The position numbers and the translations under genes are program-made. Below, piece by piece: positions 31,199 to 40,984 of a stretch of DNA of 64,000 nucleotides. A model generated the notes under the pieces. That model did no database searches and was not told the origin of the DNA. It worked only from the letters and a program-made list of their open reading frames with translations. The stretch is from the NCBI RefSeq assembly GCF_003054055.1, contig NZ_QBKI01000014.1:1-64000 (forward strand), given 5' to 3'. Position 1 is the first letter of the stretch, and each line of letters starts with the position of its first letter. The stretch is from Pontibacter mucosus. GTDB lineage: Bacteria; Bacteroidota; Bacteroidia; Cytophagales; Hymenobacteraceae.

Positions 31199-33610
31199 AT
31201 GCTGATTTCATACGACTGGCTTAAACAACTCATACATACAGATAAAACCGCTGAAGAAATAGGTACACTGCTGACGGGCGCTGGCCTGGAGGTAGAGGGC
31301 ATCCATACCTTCGACGTGGTGCAGGGCGGCCTGGAGGGCATCGTAATAGGGGAGGTGCTGACGTGTGAGCGCCATCCGGATGCCGATCGCCTGAGCATCA
31401 CCACCGTGGATATCGGGGCGGGGGAGCCAAGCCAGATCGTGTGTGGCGCGCCCAACGTGGCAGCCGGGCAGAAAGTGGTGGTGGCCACTGTGAATAGCAC
31501 GCTCTACCCTGCCGGAGGGGAGCCTTTCAAGATCAAGAAATCCAAGATCCGTGGGGCGGCCTCAGAAGGCATGATTTGCGCGGAGGATGAGATCGGTATT
31601 GGTACGTCGCATGACGGCATTATGGTGCTGGATACCGATTTGCCGAACGGAACGCCTGCCGCCGAGTTCTTCGGCCTGGGCTCCGATAAAGTATTCGAGA
31701 TCGGCCTGACGCCCAACCGCGCGGATGCCGCCTCGCATTTCGGCGTGGCCCGCGACCTGCAGGCGCTGCTCGACACGAAGGCGCAGCTGCCAAACGTCGA
31801 AGCTTTCAAGGTAAACAACACTTCCCGTCCGGTTGCGGTGGAGATACAAAACACAGATGCCTGCCCGCGCTATGCTGGCCTAACGGTTTCAGGTGTAAAC
31901 GTGGGCCCGTCGCCGGAATGGCTGCAGAAGCGCCTGCGCGCCATCGGCCTCTCGCCTATAAACAACGTGGTGGACGTAACCAATTTCGTGCTGCACGAGT
32001 TGGGGCAGCCGCTGCACGCCTTCGATGCCGACAAGATTAAAGGCGATAAGATTGTGGTGCGAAACGCAGAAGCCGGCATTACCTTTAAAACGCTGGACGG
32101 TGTGGAACGCAAGCTGAACGCCACCGACCTGATGATCTGCAACGCCGTGGAGCCTATGGCCATCGGCGGCGTGTTCGGAGGTGAGGATTCCGGCGTATCG
32201 GAGGCGACGACAAGCATTTTCATCGAGAGCGCCTACTTCTCGCCAGACTCTGTTCGCCGCACAGGCATGGCGCACGGTCTTAAAACAGACGCCTCTTTCC
32301 GCTTTGAGCGCGGCACGGATCCCAACATGGTCATCACGGCCCTGAAGCGCGCGGCCCTGCTGGTGCAGGAGGTAGCCGGTGGCGAGATAAGCTCCGAGAT
32401 TGTGGACGTGTATCCGCAGCCCATCCAAAACCACGAGGTGAAGCTGAACATTGCGCGCGCCCATACTTTAATTGGCCAGCACATCGGCGTGGAGCGCATC
32501 AAAACCATACTTACTGATCTGGGTATTGAGATCACCAGTGAAACCGAGACGGACCTGACGCTGTCGGTGCCGCCGTTTAAGGTGGACGTGACCCGCGAGG
32601 CCGATGTGGTGGAGGAAATCCTGCGCATCTACGGCTTCAATAACATTGAGATGAGCGAGAACCTGGCCACCACTTTTCTGGCCAAGTTCCCGAGCCCTTA
32701 TGCTGAGGACGTCACTGAAACGATTGCGGGCTACATCGCAGCCAACGGGTTCCACGAGATCATCACCAACTCCATTACGAACTCCAACTACTACCAGGCC
32801 ATCGGCGAAACAGCCAACCTGGTGCAGGTGGTCAACTATAACTCCGAGGACCTGGACGTGCTGCGCAAGAGTATGGTTTTCTCAGGCTTGGAGGTGCTGC
32901 GCCGCAACATCAACCGCCGCCAGCGCGACCTGAAGCTCTTTGAGCTGGGCAAGGTATACGAGCTGCAGGAAGGAGACTACAAGGAAAGCCGCCGCCTGTC
33001 GCTGTACATGACCGGCAACGTAACGGCCGAGAGCTGGAAGCAGGCAAGTATAAAAACCGCCTTCCACGACCTGGCTGGTGTGGTACAGAACGTGCTACGC
33101 AAGCTAAACGCCGGTGATTTTGAGGTGCAGAAGCTGGCGGAGAACCCTTACATGCGGCAGGGTATTGCCTACGCCAAAAACGGTACGGTGATAGCCGAAC
33201 TGGGAATGCTGGACACCGCTATCACCCGCCTGATGGAGGTGAAGGAGCAGGTATGGTACGCCGAACTGAACTGGGATTACCTCCTGAAGAAGTATAAAGA
33301 CAAGCTGGTGGCCGAGGAACTGCCGAAGTTCCCGGAGGTGCGCCGCGACCTGTCGCTGGTGGTGGACAAGCACGTGAGTTTTGACGAGCTGAAGAAGGTG
33401 GCCTTCCGGGTGGAGCGCAAGCTGCTGCAGGACGTGAATGTGTTTGACGTGTACGAGGGCGACAAGATTGAGGCAGGCAAAAAAGCCTACGCCCTGAGCT
33501 TTACCCTGCAGGACAAGCAGCAAACCCTGACCGATAAGGTGATCGATAGCACCATGAACCGCCTGATGCAGCAATTCGAGAAGCAATTGGGAGCTTTTAT
33601 CCGCAAGTAA
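31199..33610 (+). CDS. pheT: Phenylalanyl-tRNA synthetase beta subunit
   Basis: An 803-residue beta chain of the alpha2-beta2 enzyme. Domains in order: tRNA-binding EMAP-like region (about 40-155; ADRLSITTVDIG, IVCGAPNV), B3/B4 editing domain (about 210-400; NNVVDVTNFVLHELGQPLHAFDADKI), B5 (about 405-480), the catalytic-like core (from about 490) and a C-terminal FDX-ACB anticodon domain (FPEVRRDLSLVVDKHVSF). It opens the pheT - coiled coil - zapA - rny cluster. Confidence 0.97.
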   Translation: MLISYDWLKQLIHTDKTAEEIGTLLTGAGLEVEGIHTFDVVQGGLEGIVIGEVLTCERHPDADRLSITTVDIGAGEPSQIVCGAPNVAAGQKVVVATVNSTLYPAGGEPFKIKKSKIRGAASEGMICAEDEIGIGTSHDGIMVLDTDLPNGTPAAEFFGLGSDKVFEIGLTPNRADAASHFGVARDLQALLDTKAQLPNVEAFKVNNTSRPVAVEIQNTDACPRYAGLTVSGVNVGPSPEWLQKRLRAIGLSPINNVVDVTNFVLHELGQPLHAFDADKIKGDKIVVRNAEAGITFKTLDGVERKLNATDLMICNAVEPMAIGGVFGGEDSGVSEATTSIFIESAYFSPDSVRRTGMAHGLKTDASFRFERGTDPNMVITALKRAALLVQEVAGGEISSEIVDVYPQPIQNHEVKLNIARAHTLIGQHIGVERIKTILTDLGIEITSETETDLTLSVPPFKVDVTREADVVEEILRIYGFNNIEMSENLATTFLAKFPSPYAEDVTETIAGYIAANGFHEIITNSITNSNYYQAIGETANLVQVVNYNSEDLDVLRKSMVFSGLEVLRRNINRRQRDLKLFELGKVYELQEGDYKESRRLSLYMTGNVTAESWKQASIKTAFHDLAGVVQNVLRKLNAGDFEVQKLAENPYMRQGIAYAKNGTVIAELGMLDTAITRLMEVKEQVWYAELNWDYLLKKYKDKLVAEELPKFPEVRRDLSLVVDKHVSFDELKKVAFRVERKLLQDVNVFDVYEGDKIEAGKKAYALSFTLQDKQQTLTDKVIDSTMNRLMQQFEKQLGAFIRK

Positions 33611-33614
33611 TGTT

Positions 33615-33911
33615 ATGGCTAAGGACACGCAAGTACAACAACTCCGGCAGATTGAAGATAAGCTGCGGAAAATGATTCAGCGCCACCAGGAGGTGCAACA
33701 AAGGCTCTTGCAGGCTCAGCAGCAGCTAAAAGAGCTCGAAGGACTCCTGGAGGAGAAAGACGAGCAGATAAAAAATTTTCAAAATCAGGAGAATATTGTT
33801 AAAATTGTAGACGCGATAGCAGGAAATGCTGCAAATTCGACAGAATTGAAGCTCAGGCTAAACGAATATATCAGAGAAATTGATAAGTGCATTGCTTACC
33901 TACAGGACTAA
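33615..33911 (+). CDS. Coiled-coil protein between pheT and zapA (ZapB-like position)
   Basis: A 98-residue protein dominated by heptads rich in Gln, Glu, Lys and Leu (QRLLQAQQQLKELEGLLEEKDEQIKN), with a C-terminal segment AGNAANSTELKLRLNEYIREIDKCIAYL. It starts 4 nt after the pheT stop and precedes zapA. A division or FtsZ-ring role is plausible by neighbourhood but not shown. Confidence 0.75.
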   Translation: MAKDTQVQQLRQIEDKLRKMIQRHQEVQQRLLQAQQQLKELEGLLEEKDEQIKNFQNQENIVKIVDAIAGNAANSTELKLRLNEYIREIDKCIAYLQD

Positions 33912-33970
33912 GTATGAGCCGCTAAAGCGCTCGGAAAGGTTGGTAAGCCGAACCATAAACTACGCAGCGG

Positions 33971-34258
33971 ATGAGTGAATTATCTATTAAGATTCGCATC
34001 GCGGAACGCGAGTATCCGATGCGGGTGAAGGAAGAGGAAGAAGAAAGAATCAGAGCGGTCGGGAAAGTTCTGAACGAGCGGCTGCGCTTTTTCAAGGACC
34101 AGTTTGGGATACAGGACAAGCAGGACCTGCTGGCGATGGTGGCGTTTGAGGCCATGGCCGAAAAGGTGAAGCTGGAGGAGGAGCATACCTCCCATGTAGC
34201 CCAGGTAGACCAGCAGCTCAACCTTCTGGACGATCTCTTATCATCGGTGAGCAAATAG
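33971..34258 (+). CDS. zapA: Cell division protein ZapA
   Basis: A 95-residue protein of the ZapA family: LSIKIRIAEREYPMRVKEEEEERIRAVGKVLNERL at the N-terminus, then a long helix (DLLAMVAFEAMAEKVKLEEE). ZapA crosslinks FtsZ filaments. It lies between the coiled-coil gene and rny, 113 nt before rny. Confidence 0.88.
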   Translation: MSELSIKIRIAEREYPMRVKEEEEERIRAVGKVLNERLRFFKDQFGIQDKQDLLAMVAFEAMAEKVKLEEEHTSHVAQVDQQLNLLDDLLSSVSK

Positions 34259-34371
34259 GCGGAAGAACTTTTACCTCTTTCGGCTATACTTTCGTTTAGG
34301 CCCAACAGCCATACCATGTCTCCTTTGCAGGTGCTTGCTATACGTGTTTAAAAACCATAAACGCTATAGTT
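34259..34371 (+). ncRNA. Possible small RNA in zapA-rny gap (6S-like position), weak
   Basis: This 113-nt gap has no ORF. In many bacteria 6S RNA lies beside zapA, which is the only reason for the suggestion. I could not draw a convincing long hairpin; weak pairings such as GGCTAT with the later ACAGCC are all I see. Treat it as a place to check. Confidence 0.2.
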
Positions 34372-35970
34372 ATGCCCGACATCCTTTATATTGTACTAAC
34401 TGCCCTCGTCTCGCTGATAATCGGCGTAGTGATTGGGCGTGTACTGCTGCAGAAGGTATTTAAGCAGCAGGAGGAAGAGGCTCGCCAGAGAGCCAAAAGT
34501 ATCATTCGCGAAGCCGAGCTGAACGCGGAGACCATCAAGAAAGACCGCATTCTGGAGGCCAAGGAGAAATACCTGAAGATGAAGGCCGAGTTCGAGGAGG
34601 AGATGAATAAGAAGAAGAACCTCATCATCCAGAACGAGAACAAGGTAAAGCAGCGCGAGCAGCACGTTACCAAGCAAATGGAGCAGGCCAAGCGCCTGGA
34701 GGCTGACCTTCATAAAGAGAAAGAAACTCTGCACGCGGAGTTGGAGAAAGAGAAAAACCACCTGCACGCACAGCACGAGCAACTCAAGAAACGCCGCGAG
34801 GAGGTAGAGCAGCAGCACGAAGAGGTGGTAGGCCGCCTGGAGAAAATCGCCGGCCTGACGGCTGCCGAGGCCCGCGAGCAACTGGTGGAGGCCCTGAAGA
34901 ATGAGGCTACTTCCCGCGCTTCCTCCCATATCAAAGACATTGTGGCCCAGGCCAAGCTTACGGCCACCAAAGAGGCCAAGAAAATCGTTATCGAGACGAT
35001 CCAGCGCACTGCCGCCGAGCATGCCATCGAGAACTGCGTATCGGTGTTTAACATCGAGAGCGACGATATCAAAGGCAAGATCATCGGCCGTGAAGGTCGT
35101 AACATCCGTGCCCTAGAAGCTGCCACCGGCGTGGAGATCATCGTAGACGATACCCCAGAGGCAATCATCATCTCCGGTTTCGACCCGGTGCGCCGCGAGA
35201 TCGCGCGCCTGTCGCTGCACCGCCTGGTGGCCGACGGTCGTATTCACCCGGCCCGCATTGAGGAGGTTGTAACCAAAACCCGCAAGAATATTGAGGAGGA
35301 GATCGTGGAAATAGGCGAGCGTACCGCTATCGACCTGGGCATCCACGGACTGCATCCGGAACTGATTAAGATGGTGGGCCGCATGCGCTTCCGTTCGTCT
35401 TACGGACAGAACCTGCTGCAGCACTCGCGCGAGGTAGCCAACCTGTGCGCCACCATGGCCGCCGAGCTGGGCCTGAACGTGAAGCACGCCAAGCGCGCCG
35501 GTCTGTTGCACGACATCGGCAAGGTAACGCCAGACGAGCCGGAACTGCCGCACGCCATCATTGGTATGGAGCTGGCCAAGAAGTATAAAGAGCATCCGGA
35601 CGTGTGCAATGCCATTGGTGCCCACCACGACGAGATTGAGATGACGGCTATGATTTCTCCGCTGATACAGGCCTGCGACGCCATCTCTGGCTCCAGACCA
35701 GGTGCCCGCCGCGAGATCATGGAGTCGTACATCAAGCGATTGAAGGAGCTGGAAGAAGCAGCCGTTTCGTTTGACGGGGTGAACCAGTGCTACGCTATAC
35801 AGGCCGGCCGCGAGCTGCGCGTGATGGTAGATGCCGACAATGTATCGGACGAGAAAGCACAGCAACTCTCCTTCGACATCTCGCAGAAGATTGAGAAGGA
35901 AATGCAGTACCCTGGCCAGATAAAGATCACGGTTATCCGGGAGATGCGCGCCATCAGCTATGCCAAGTAA
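34372..35970 (+). CDS. rny: Ribonuclease Y
   Basis: A 532-residue membrane-anchored endoribonuclease initiating mRNA decay. It has an N-terminal transmembrane helix (4-26), a long coiled coil (about 30-165), a KH domain (KGKIIGREGRNIRALEAATGVEII) and an HD domain (HSREVANLCATMAAELG...AGLLHDIGKV...HHDEIE) with the metal His/Asp. Full length. A strong terminator follows, and a copy of that terminator reappears at 41.1 kb. Confidence 0.97.
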   Translation: MPDILYIVLTALVSLIIGVVIGRVLLQKVFKQQEEEARQRAKSIIREAELNAETIKKDRILEAKEKYLKMKAEFEEEMNKKKNLIIQNENKVKQREQHVTKQMEQAKRLEADLHKEKETLHAELEKEKNHLHAQHEQLKKRREEVEQQHEEVVGRLEKIAGLTAAEAREQLVEALKNEATSRASSHIKDIVAQAKLTATKEAKKIVIETIQRTAAEHAIENCVSVFNIESDDIKGKIIGREGRNIRALEAATGVEIIVDDTPEAIIISGFDPVRREIARLSLHRLVADGRIHPARIEEVVTKTRKNIEEEIVEIGERTAIDLGIHGLHPELIKMVGRMRFRSSYGQNLLQHSREVANLCATMAAELGLNVKHAKRAGLLHDIGKVTPDEPELPHAIIGMELAKKYKEHPDVCNAIGAHHDEIEMTAMISPLIQACDAISGSRPGARREIMESYIKRLKELEEAAVSFDGVNQCYAIQAGRELRVMVDADNVSDEKAQQLSFDISQKIEKEMQYPGQIKITVIREMRAISYAK

Positions 35971-35978
35971 GCATTATA

Positions 35979-36047
35979 GTTGATATTAAATAAGGTTAAA
36001 CCGCCTGCTGCATCTGTGGCAGGCGGTTTTGTTTTGGCTATACTTGA
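35979..36047 (+). terminator. rny terminator, copy A of a 69-bp duplicated block
   Basis: AACCGCCTGC and GCAGGCGGTT form a hairpin followed by TTGTTTTG. The whole 69-bp block recurs at 41099-41167 with three differences, in the same orientation. Confidence 0.9.
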
Positions 36048-36250
36048 AGGACAACTTGCAGTGCTTATACTTTATATATTTTTATATTTATCCTTACATA
36101 TGCTATATTGAATAACCTAGTCATACTATCTACCAGTTGCTGGAAGTATGAGAGGCGTATTGCTCCTGCTATGCAACACTAAGATACTGTTGCATATTCT
36201 AGCAGTATCCTGATGGTTATTTAGTTACCGGTTCACCTAAACAAGAAGAA

Positions 36251-37459
36251 ATGAAAAAGCTTCTCCTCGCCTTGCTGTTGCTATTTTCCTCGACAGGCTT
36301 TTCGCAGCACGGAAGGATCGAGATTGGTGTTATAGACAGCTTACAGTCGCAGGTGCTAGGGGAGGCTCGGGAAATATGGGTACATGTACCAAAGCAGCCG
36401 GAATACTATGGGGACTACTTTGCCCACAAGCGTTACCCCGTACTTTACCTGCTCGATGGAGACTGGCATTTTCAAGCGGTTACAGGACTCATGCACTTCC
36501 TAAGTTCAGAGAACGGGGCAGGCATGGTTCCTGAAATGATTGTAGTGGCTGTTGTAAATACAAACCGCACCCGCGATTTTACCCCAACCAACTCTACTAA
36601 AAATTGGGATGGGACAGAGGCAAGATATTTACGGCAATCGGGTGGCGGCGAGAAGTTCACGGCCTTTCTGGAAAAAGAACTGATACCCTACATTGATGCG
36701 AAATATCCCACAGAGCAGTACCGTATGCTCGTAGGGCATTCTTTCGGAGGCTTGCTGGTGACAAACACGCTGGTGGATAAACCGGAACTTTTCAACTCCT
36801 ATGTAGCCATTGACCCTAGCTTATGGTGGGACGATAAGTTGGTCCTGAAGAAAGCAATAAATGACTTCAAAAAGGGAGACTTAAAAGGTAAGAAGCTTTA
36901 CTTAGCCTTAGCTGATTCGGCGCTTACCGTTAAGCAGGACCCGACTAGCACAACCCACGTGAGGGCGAATATGGAGTTTGCACGCCTGCTGGACAGGCAA
37001 AGTAGTAGGTCTCTTAGGTGGAAATACTATGCGGATGAGAATCATTTCTCCCTTTTTCTTTATGCTGTAAATGATGCTATGCGTGCATTTCTAGCTCATG
37101 AGCCCTTACCCATACCAGAAGCAGGTGTGCAAGCCGCCACTTTCAACGCCCAGTTTGTAGAGGAACATTACAACAGCATAACCACCAACTTTGGCTATAA
37201 AGTGCTGCCGCCCGAGTCATTGGTGTATTCCTTTGCTCTTGCTTGCCTGAACCGCGATTTGCCCGATAAAGCTCTTGGCTTCTTGCAATTAAATAAAACT
37301 AATTACCCGCAGAGCTTTGGTGTATATGATGCCTTAGGCGACTATTACAGTAAGAAGGGAGACAGGAAGAAAGCCATAGAGCACTTCACAAAGGCTTTGT
37401 CGATAAGGGAAAATCCGGAGACACTTACAAAGCTAAATGGGCTGAGGAAGAATAAGTAA
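36251..37459 (+). CDS. Exported alpha/beta-hydrolase esterase with C-terminal TPR
   Basis: A 402-residue secreted protein (signal peptide to about residue 19). The putative esterase domain (about 22-275; YPVLYLLDGDWHF, nucleophile S164 in VGHSFGG, DPSLWW, ADENHFSL) resembles enterobactin-esterase-like and esterase D hydrolases. The last 100 residues form TPR-like helices (ALGFLQLNKTNYPQSFGVYDALGDYYSKKGDRKKAIEHFTKAL). The substrate is unknown. First gene of the cassette between the two terminator copies. Confidence 0.85.
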   Translation: MKKLLLALLLLFSSTGFSQHGRIEIGVIDSLQSQVLGEAREIWVHVPKQPEYYGDYFAHKRYPVLYLLDGDWHFQAVTGLMHFLSSENGAGMVPEMIVVAVVNTNRTRDFTPTNSTKNWDGTEARYLRQSGGGEKFTAFLEKELIPYIDAKYPTEQYRMLVGHSFGGLLVTNTLVDKPELFNSYVAIDPSLWWDDKLVLKKAINDFKKGDLKGKKLYLALADSALTVKQDPTSTTHVRANMEFARLLDRQSSRSLRWKYYADENHFSLFLYAVNDAMRAFLAHEPLPIPEAGVQAATFNAQFVEEHYNSITTNFGYKVLPPESLVYSFALACLNRDLPDKALGFLQLNKTNYPQSFGVYDALGDYYSKKGDRKKAIEHFTKALSIRENPETLTKLNGLRKNK

Positions 37460-37528
37460 AGAATCATTTTGCAACTGGCTATAGCAGGATGGGCAAGTTG
37501 TCAGTGGTAAATAGCTTATACTATTTAC

Positions 37529-37550
37529 TATATATAGTATATTCGTTAGC
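37529..37550 (+). repeat. 22-bp AT-rich block shared with 41259
   Basis: An identical 22-bp sequence (ending TATATTCGTTAGC) occurs at 41259-41280. Both copies lie 50-100 nt before a gene (37633 and 41334), so a promoter or insertion remnant is possible. Confidence 0.6.
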
Positions 37551-37632
37551 CCTGTTCTATTTTGCTACTGAGTTTGATAATACGAAGGGCCACTCTTTAT
37601 ACTTTGGTGATAATCATGAAAATTTATAAGCT

Positions 37633-38166
37633 ATGAAAAACATACTCCTCCTCCTCTGCCTCCTTAACCTCACAGCTGTCACTAATATCTATGCTCAGGA
37701 CCAGAAACCACAAATCCTAAATGTGGAAACAGTAAAAGGAGGAGTGGTGGCAATAGACATGAACAACAAAGACTGTATCCATGTCGTGGACGGGCTGGTA
37801 ACCGATGGTGTTGAAGAAGTACCGGCTATACTACTGGCTCACTTTGAGCAGGCGGTTAGCAAAGAAAAGCTTGATAAACTAGGTTTCAATGATAGCCAGT
37901 GCGTTTTGGTAAAGTCTTCTTTCGACCTGGATATTGAAAATTATATTTACAGACAGGTGCATGCACAGGTACAGCGCATTGGAACCCAGTACAAGGTGCC
38001 CATCGCTGTAAACGGTCAACTCACCTCCTCGTTTGCAGCCAGGCGGAGCCAGCTTGCCGGCATAAAGCCTGAGCAAATCAAAGAAGTCAGGTTTTTAGAC
38101 AAGCCAGCCGCACAAGCAAAGTATGGTGACCAAGTTGTGTTTGGTCTAATTGAAATTGTGCTCTAG
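37633..38166 (+). CDS. Exported protein, unknown (plug-like C-terminus)
   Basis: A 177-residue protein with a signal peptide (to about 21, ending NIYAQ). The C-terminal stretch IKPEQIKEVRFLDKPAAQAKYGDQVVFGLIEIVL has the spacing of TonB-plug-like lines seen in the 25845 gene. Otherwise unrecognised. Confidence 0.65.
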   Translation: MKNILLLLCLLNLTAVTNIYAQDQKPQILNVETVKGGVVAIDMNNKDCIHVVDGLVTDGVEEVPAILLAHFEQAVSKEKLDKLGFNDSQCVLVKSSFDLDIENYIYRQVHAQVQRIGTQYKVPIAVNGQLTSSFAARRSQLAGIKPEQIKEVRFLDKPAAQAKYGDQVVFGLIEIVL

Positions 38167-38218
38167 CTGTTCTCTCCTATCTTAACTTGAACCAGTTTGT
38201 ACTCACAGACTTCTGATA

Positions 38219-39085
38219 ATGTACTCCAAGCCCTTAGTTTTATTACTTCTTCTGTTTGTTAGCACCAGCATCCATGCACAAGCACTAAGAATTTCGGGAA
38301 GAGTAGTAAATACCACCACACAACAGCCTATACCTTACGCAAACATAGGTATAGCCGGTAAAGCAATAGGTACAGTGGCTACTGCCTCGGGCGACTTTGC
38401 TTTCACTGTAAAGGAGGGGCAGCTGGCAAGCACGGACAAGCTCGTGGCTTCCTGTGTCGGTTATGAAAGCATGGTAATAGCCTTGGATGCTGGTAAATTG
38501 GAGGTCCTGCAGATCTCGCTAAAACCGCAGGTTGTGGAGATTGCCGAGGTAAAGGTGCAAACAGGTAAGCCTAGAAAGAAGGTACTCGGCAAAGACGACA
38601 GAGCGTTCTTTACGCATTATAACTTCTACACAGTGCATGACACTGCTGCACATGACCGACTGGGGCGTGAGGTAGGTAACTTTATCAAGCTAAGCAAAGC
38701 ATGCTATGTGAACGACTTCAATGTGTATGTGGGCTGGAGCGAGTTTACTTCCGTGAAGTTTAGGCTCAATATCTATGACGTAGTGGATGATTTGCCGGGG
38801 GAAAGCCTCTTGCAGGAAGATGTGATTTTCGAGGCGAAAGGCAGTAATCCAGGTTGGGTGCAGGTTGACCTGAAAGGGTACAATATACTTCTGGAAGGAC
38901 ATGATCAGGTGGCTGTAACAGTGCAGTGGCTGGAGAGTGTGAAGCAAAAAGATGGTAGTAGGTTCCTGGCCGTGCCTGCGGCCATTTCACCAGTGCATTC
39001 AATTGTAAGAAGGGATAAAAGTGCCGCGGGGTGGAAGAAAAGCGGAGGCTACCTGAGTATGTACCTCAACGCTGATTGCTATTAA
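38219..39085 (+). CDS. Carboxypeptidase-like regulatory domain protein (longer)
   Basis: A 288-residue exported protein with a signal peptide, a CarbopepD_reg_2-type domain (about 24-110; ISGRVVNTTTQQPIPYANIGI, CVGYESMVI) and an uncharacterised C-terminal beta-rich region (EVGNFIKLSKACYVNDFNVYVGWSEF, KFRLNIYDV). Proteins of this design are frequent in Cytophagales and not assigned a role. It sits 52 nt after the exported protein gene. Confidence 0.75.
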   Translation: MYSKPLVLLLLLFVSTSIHAQALRISGRVVNTTTQQPIPYANIGIAGKAIGTVATASGDFAFTVKEGQLASTDKLVASCVGYESMVIALDAGKLEVLQISLKPQVVEIAEVKVQTGKPRKKVLGKDDRAFFTHYNFYTVHDTAAHDRLGREVGNFIKLSKACYVNDFNVYVGWSEFTSVKFRLNIYDVVDDLPGESLLQEDVIFEAKGSNPGWVQVDLKGYNILLEGHDQVAVTVQWLESVKQKDGSRFLAVPAAISPVHSIVRRDKSAAGWKKSGGYLSMYLNADCY

Positions 39086-39154
39086 CCTGAAGCACAGGAA
39101 ACGACTAACTAACCCCTGGTATAAAGCATAAAGCAGCTGCACCAACTCTCATAA

Positions 39155-40438
39155 ATGAAAACACTCTACCTCACCTTTACTCTCCTTTCCGGACTCTGCA
39201 TCGCCATCGCCTATAAAATAAAGGACGACTACTTTCATTTACCTTACCCCAATGCCATCGAGTATATTCTGGTGCTGTTTGTCCTGCTGGTCACGGCTAT
39301 ACTTTTAATCTGGCGAAAGCACCGCCGACTCAAATTTATTCTTGGGCTTACATCGGCAGCTATCATTTTGCTGGTGGTGAACAGTATGAACTACTTCTTT
39401 GAATGGCACCCGCTCAACCTGTCGTTGCCCTTCACTGCGTCACAATCTTTTGAGGTGAGCCATGAGCCTTATAACTGGCAAACCGCCACACCCGAAAGTA
39501 CCGGGTATGCGCCAGAGGACATTGAAGAGTATCTCCAGGCGATCGAGGGTTGGGAAAGGTTAAGAGGTTTAGTTGTTATCCAGGATGGGAAGTTAATCGC
39601 GGAGAAATATCAGAAGGGGGCCACCCGGTACAGTGCCTTTAATGTCCACTCTGTTACTAAAAGTATAACTTCTGCACTCGCCGGTCTTTCAGTTCAGGAA
39701 GGCTATCTAAAATCAGAAGATGGGTATGTAATGCCATACTTTTCAGAGTACCAGGGAAGGGTTTCGGGGGAATCAAAGAATAATGTAACGGTAGCACATC
39801 TGTTGTCCATGCGTGGCGGGTTTACCGGCTGGGACGGGCCGCAAGGTGTTGAGCAGGTGCTCTTGAAGGAGGAGGTAGCTGAAAGTAAGATAGGGCAGGA
39901 GTTTAAGTATTTCACAGGCTCCCACATGCTCCTCTCCGCTGTAATTACCAGGGCTTCTAACACCACCACAAAGGAGTTTGCCCTGGAAAAGCTATTTAAG
40001 CCATTGGGCATACAGTGTGGTTTCTGGCGAAAGGTGGACGGTTACTACGCCGGAGGCGACGAGACATACTTTACAGCGCGTGATCTTGCCCGGTTTGGGG
40101 AGTTGTACCTCAACAAAGGCAAGGTGAACGGGGTGCAGCTCCTGGACTCTGTATGGGTGGAGAAAAGCCTCACAAGCTATACAAGCGAGAGCAGCGCATT
40201 CCGCACCTTGGGTTGCTATCAGGAGGTAGGGTATGGGCTCTCCTGGTGGCTCTTAAACTATAACGATCAGCCTGTCTACACCGCCAGGGGCAAAGGCGGG
40301 CAACACATTCTGATACTGCCCGAGCAAAAAGTTGTGGCGGTTATCCTGCAGGAGTGGAACCTGCAGAAAGACTTTGAGAGCGAAAACGCTTATTTGTGCC
40401 AGCTGCTGGCCTTGTTAACCAAGGAAGAAGGGGTGTAA
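39155..40438 (+). CDS. Membrane-anchored serine hydrolase, class C beta-lactamase fold
   Basis: A 427-residue protein with about three N-terminal transmembrane helices (3-20, 37-53, 62-80) followed by a beta-lactamase/DD-peptidase-type domain. The nucleophile motif is S166-V-T-K169 (FNVHSVTKSITSALAGL); later motifs include YAGGDETYFTARDLARFGELYLN and the terminal RGKGGQHIL. Likely an esterase or peptidase acting outside the membrane; antibiotic resistance should not be assumed. Confidence 0.88.
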   Translation: MKTLYLTFTLLSGLCIAIAYKIKDDYFHLPYPNAIEYILVLFVLLVTAILLIWRKHRRLKFILGLTSAAIILLVVNSMNYFFEWHPLNLSLPFTASQSFEVSHEPYNWQTATPESTGYAPEDIEEYLQAIEGWERLRGLVVIQDGKLIAEKYQKGATRYSAFNVHSVTKSITSALAGLSVQEGYLKSEDGYVMPYFSEYQGRVSGESKNNVTVAHLLSMRGGFTGWDGPQGVEQVLLKEEVAESKIGQEFKYFTGSHMLLSAVITRASNTTTKEFALEKLFKPLGIQCGFWRKVDGYYAGGDETYFTARDLARFGELYLNKGKVNGVQLLDSVWVEKSLTSYTSESSAFRTLGCYQEVGYGLSWWLLNYNDQPVYTARGKGGQHILILPEQKVVAVILQEWNLQKDFESENAYLCQLLALLTKEEGV

Positions 40439-40546
40439 TAGGATACCTGAGTGAAATAAGGAGCAAGAGGCGTTCTTGAATTAATTTAATTTTCTCCCTT
40501 TCTTTATCGCCGGCCTTCGTGTCAGCAGCATTTAAAAACACATACT

Positions 40547-40984
40547 ATGGAAAAGCGAGTTAACATCAGCCAAGTAGAGCCGCAGGCGTTCAAAGCCCTG
40601 TATGCATTGGAGGACTACATGCAATCGACGGATATAACGCCCACGCACAGAAACCTCATCAAAATCCGCGCTTCGCAGATAAACGGATGTGCCTTCTGCA
40701 TCGACATGCACACCAAAGAGGCCCTTAAAAAAGGAGAAACGAATCAGCGCATCTTCCTGCTGAATGCCTGGCGTGAGGCACCCTTGTTTTCGGAAGAAGA
40801 GAAGTTGGTCTTAGCTATCACTGAAGAGGTTACCCTAATCCATCAGCAGGGGCTGTCTGAGGAGACGTACCAGAAAGCAGCCGCACTGTTTGATGAAACC
40901 TACATTGCCCGGCTTATCATGCTGGTCGTAACGATCAATGCCTGGAACCGGGTTGCCGTCAGTTCGAAAACGACTTTTTCTTAA
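40547..40984 (+). CDS. AhpD-like carboxymuconolactone decarboxylase family protein
   Basis: A 145-residue alpha-helical protein with the redox motif INGCAFCIDMHTKEA (C48, C51, H55), typical of AhpD-like alkylhydroperoxidases of the CMD family. Its role is probably peroxide or thiol related. It is followed by the second terminator copy at 41099. A second CMD-family gene (ahpD) lies 1.1 kb further on. Confidence 0.88.
   Translation: MEKRVNISQVEPQAFKALYALEDYMQSTDITPTHRNLIKIRASQINGCAFCIDMHTKEALKKGETNQRIFLLNAWREAPLFSEEEKLVLAITEEVTLIHQQGLSEETYQKAAALFDETYIARLIMLVVTINAWNRVAVSSKTTFS

Noticed and set aside
39155..40438. Beta-lactam resistance gene
   Set aside because: The class C fold with SxxK is shared by many esterases and peptidases; N-terminal membrane helices and context give no support for resistance.
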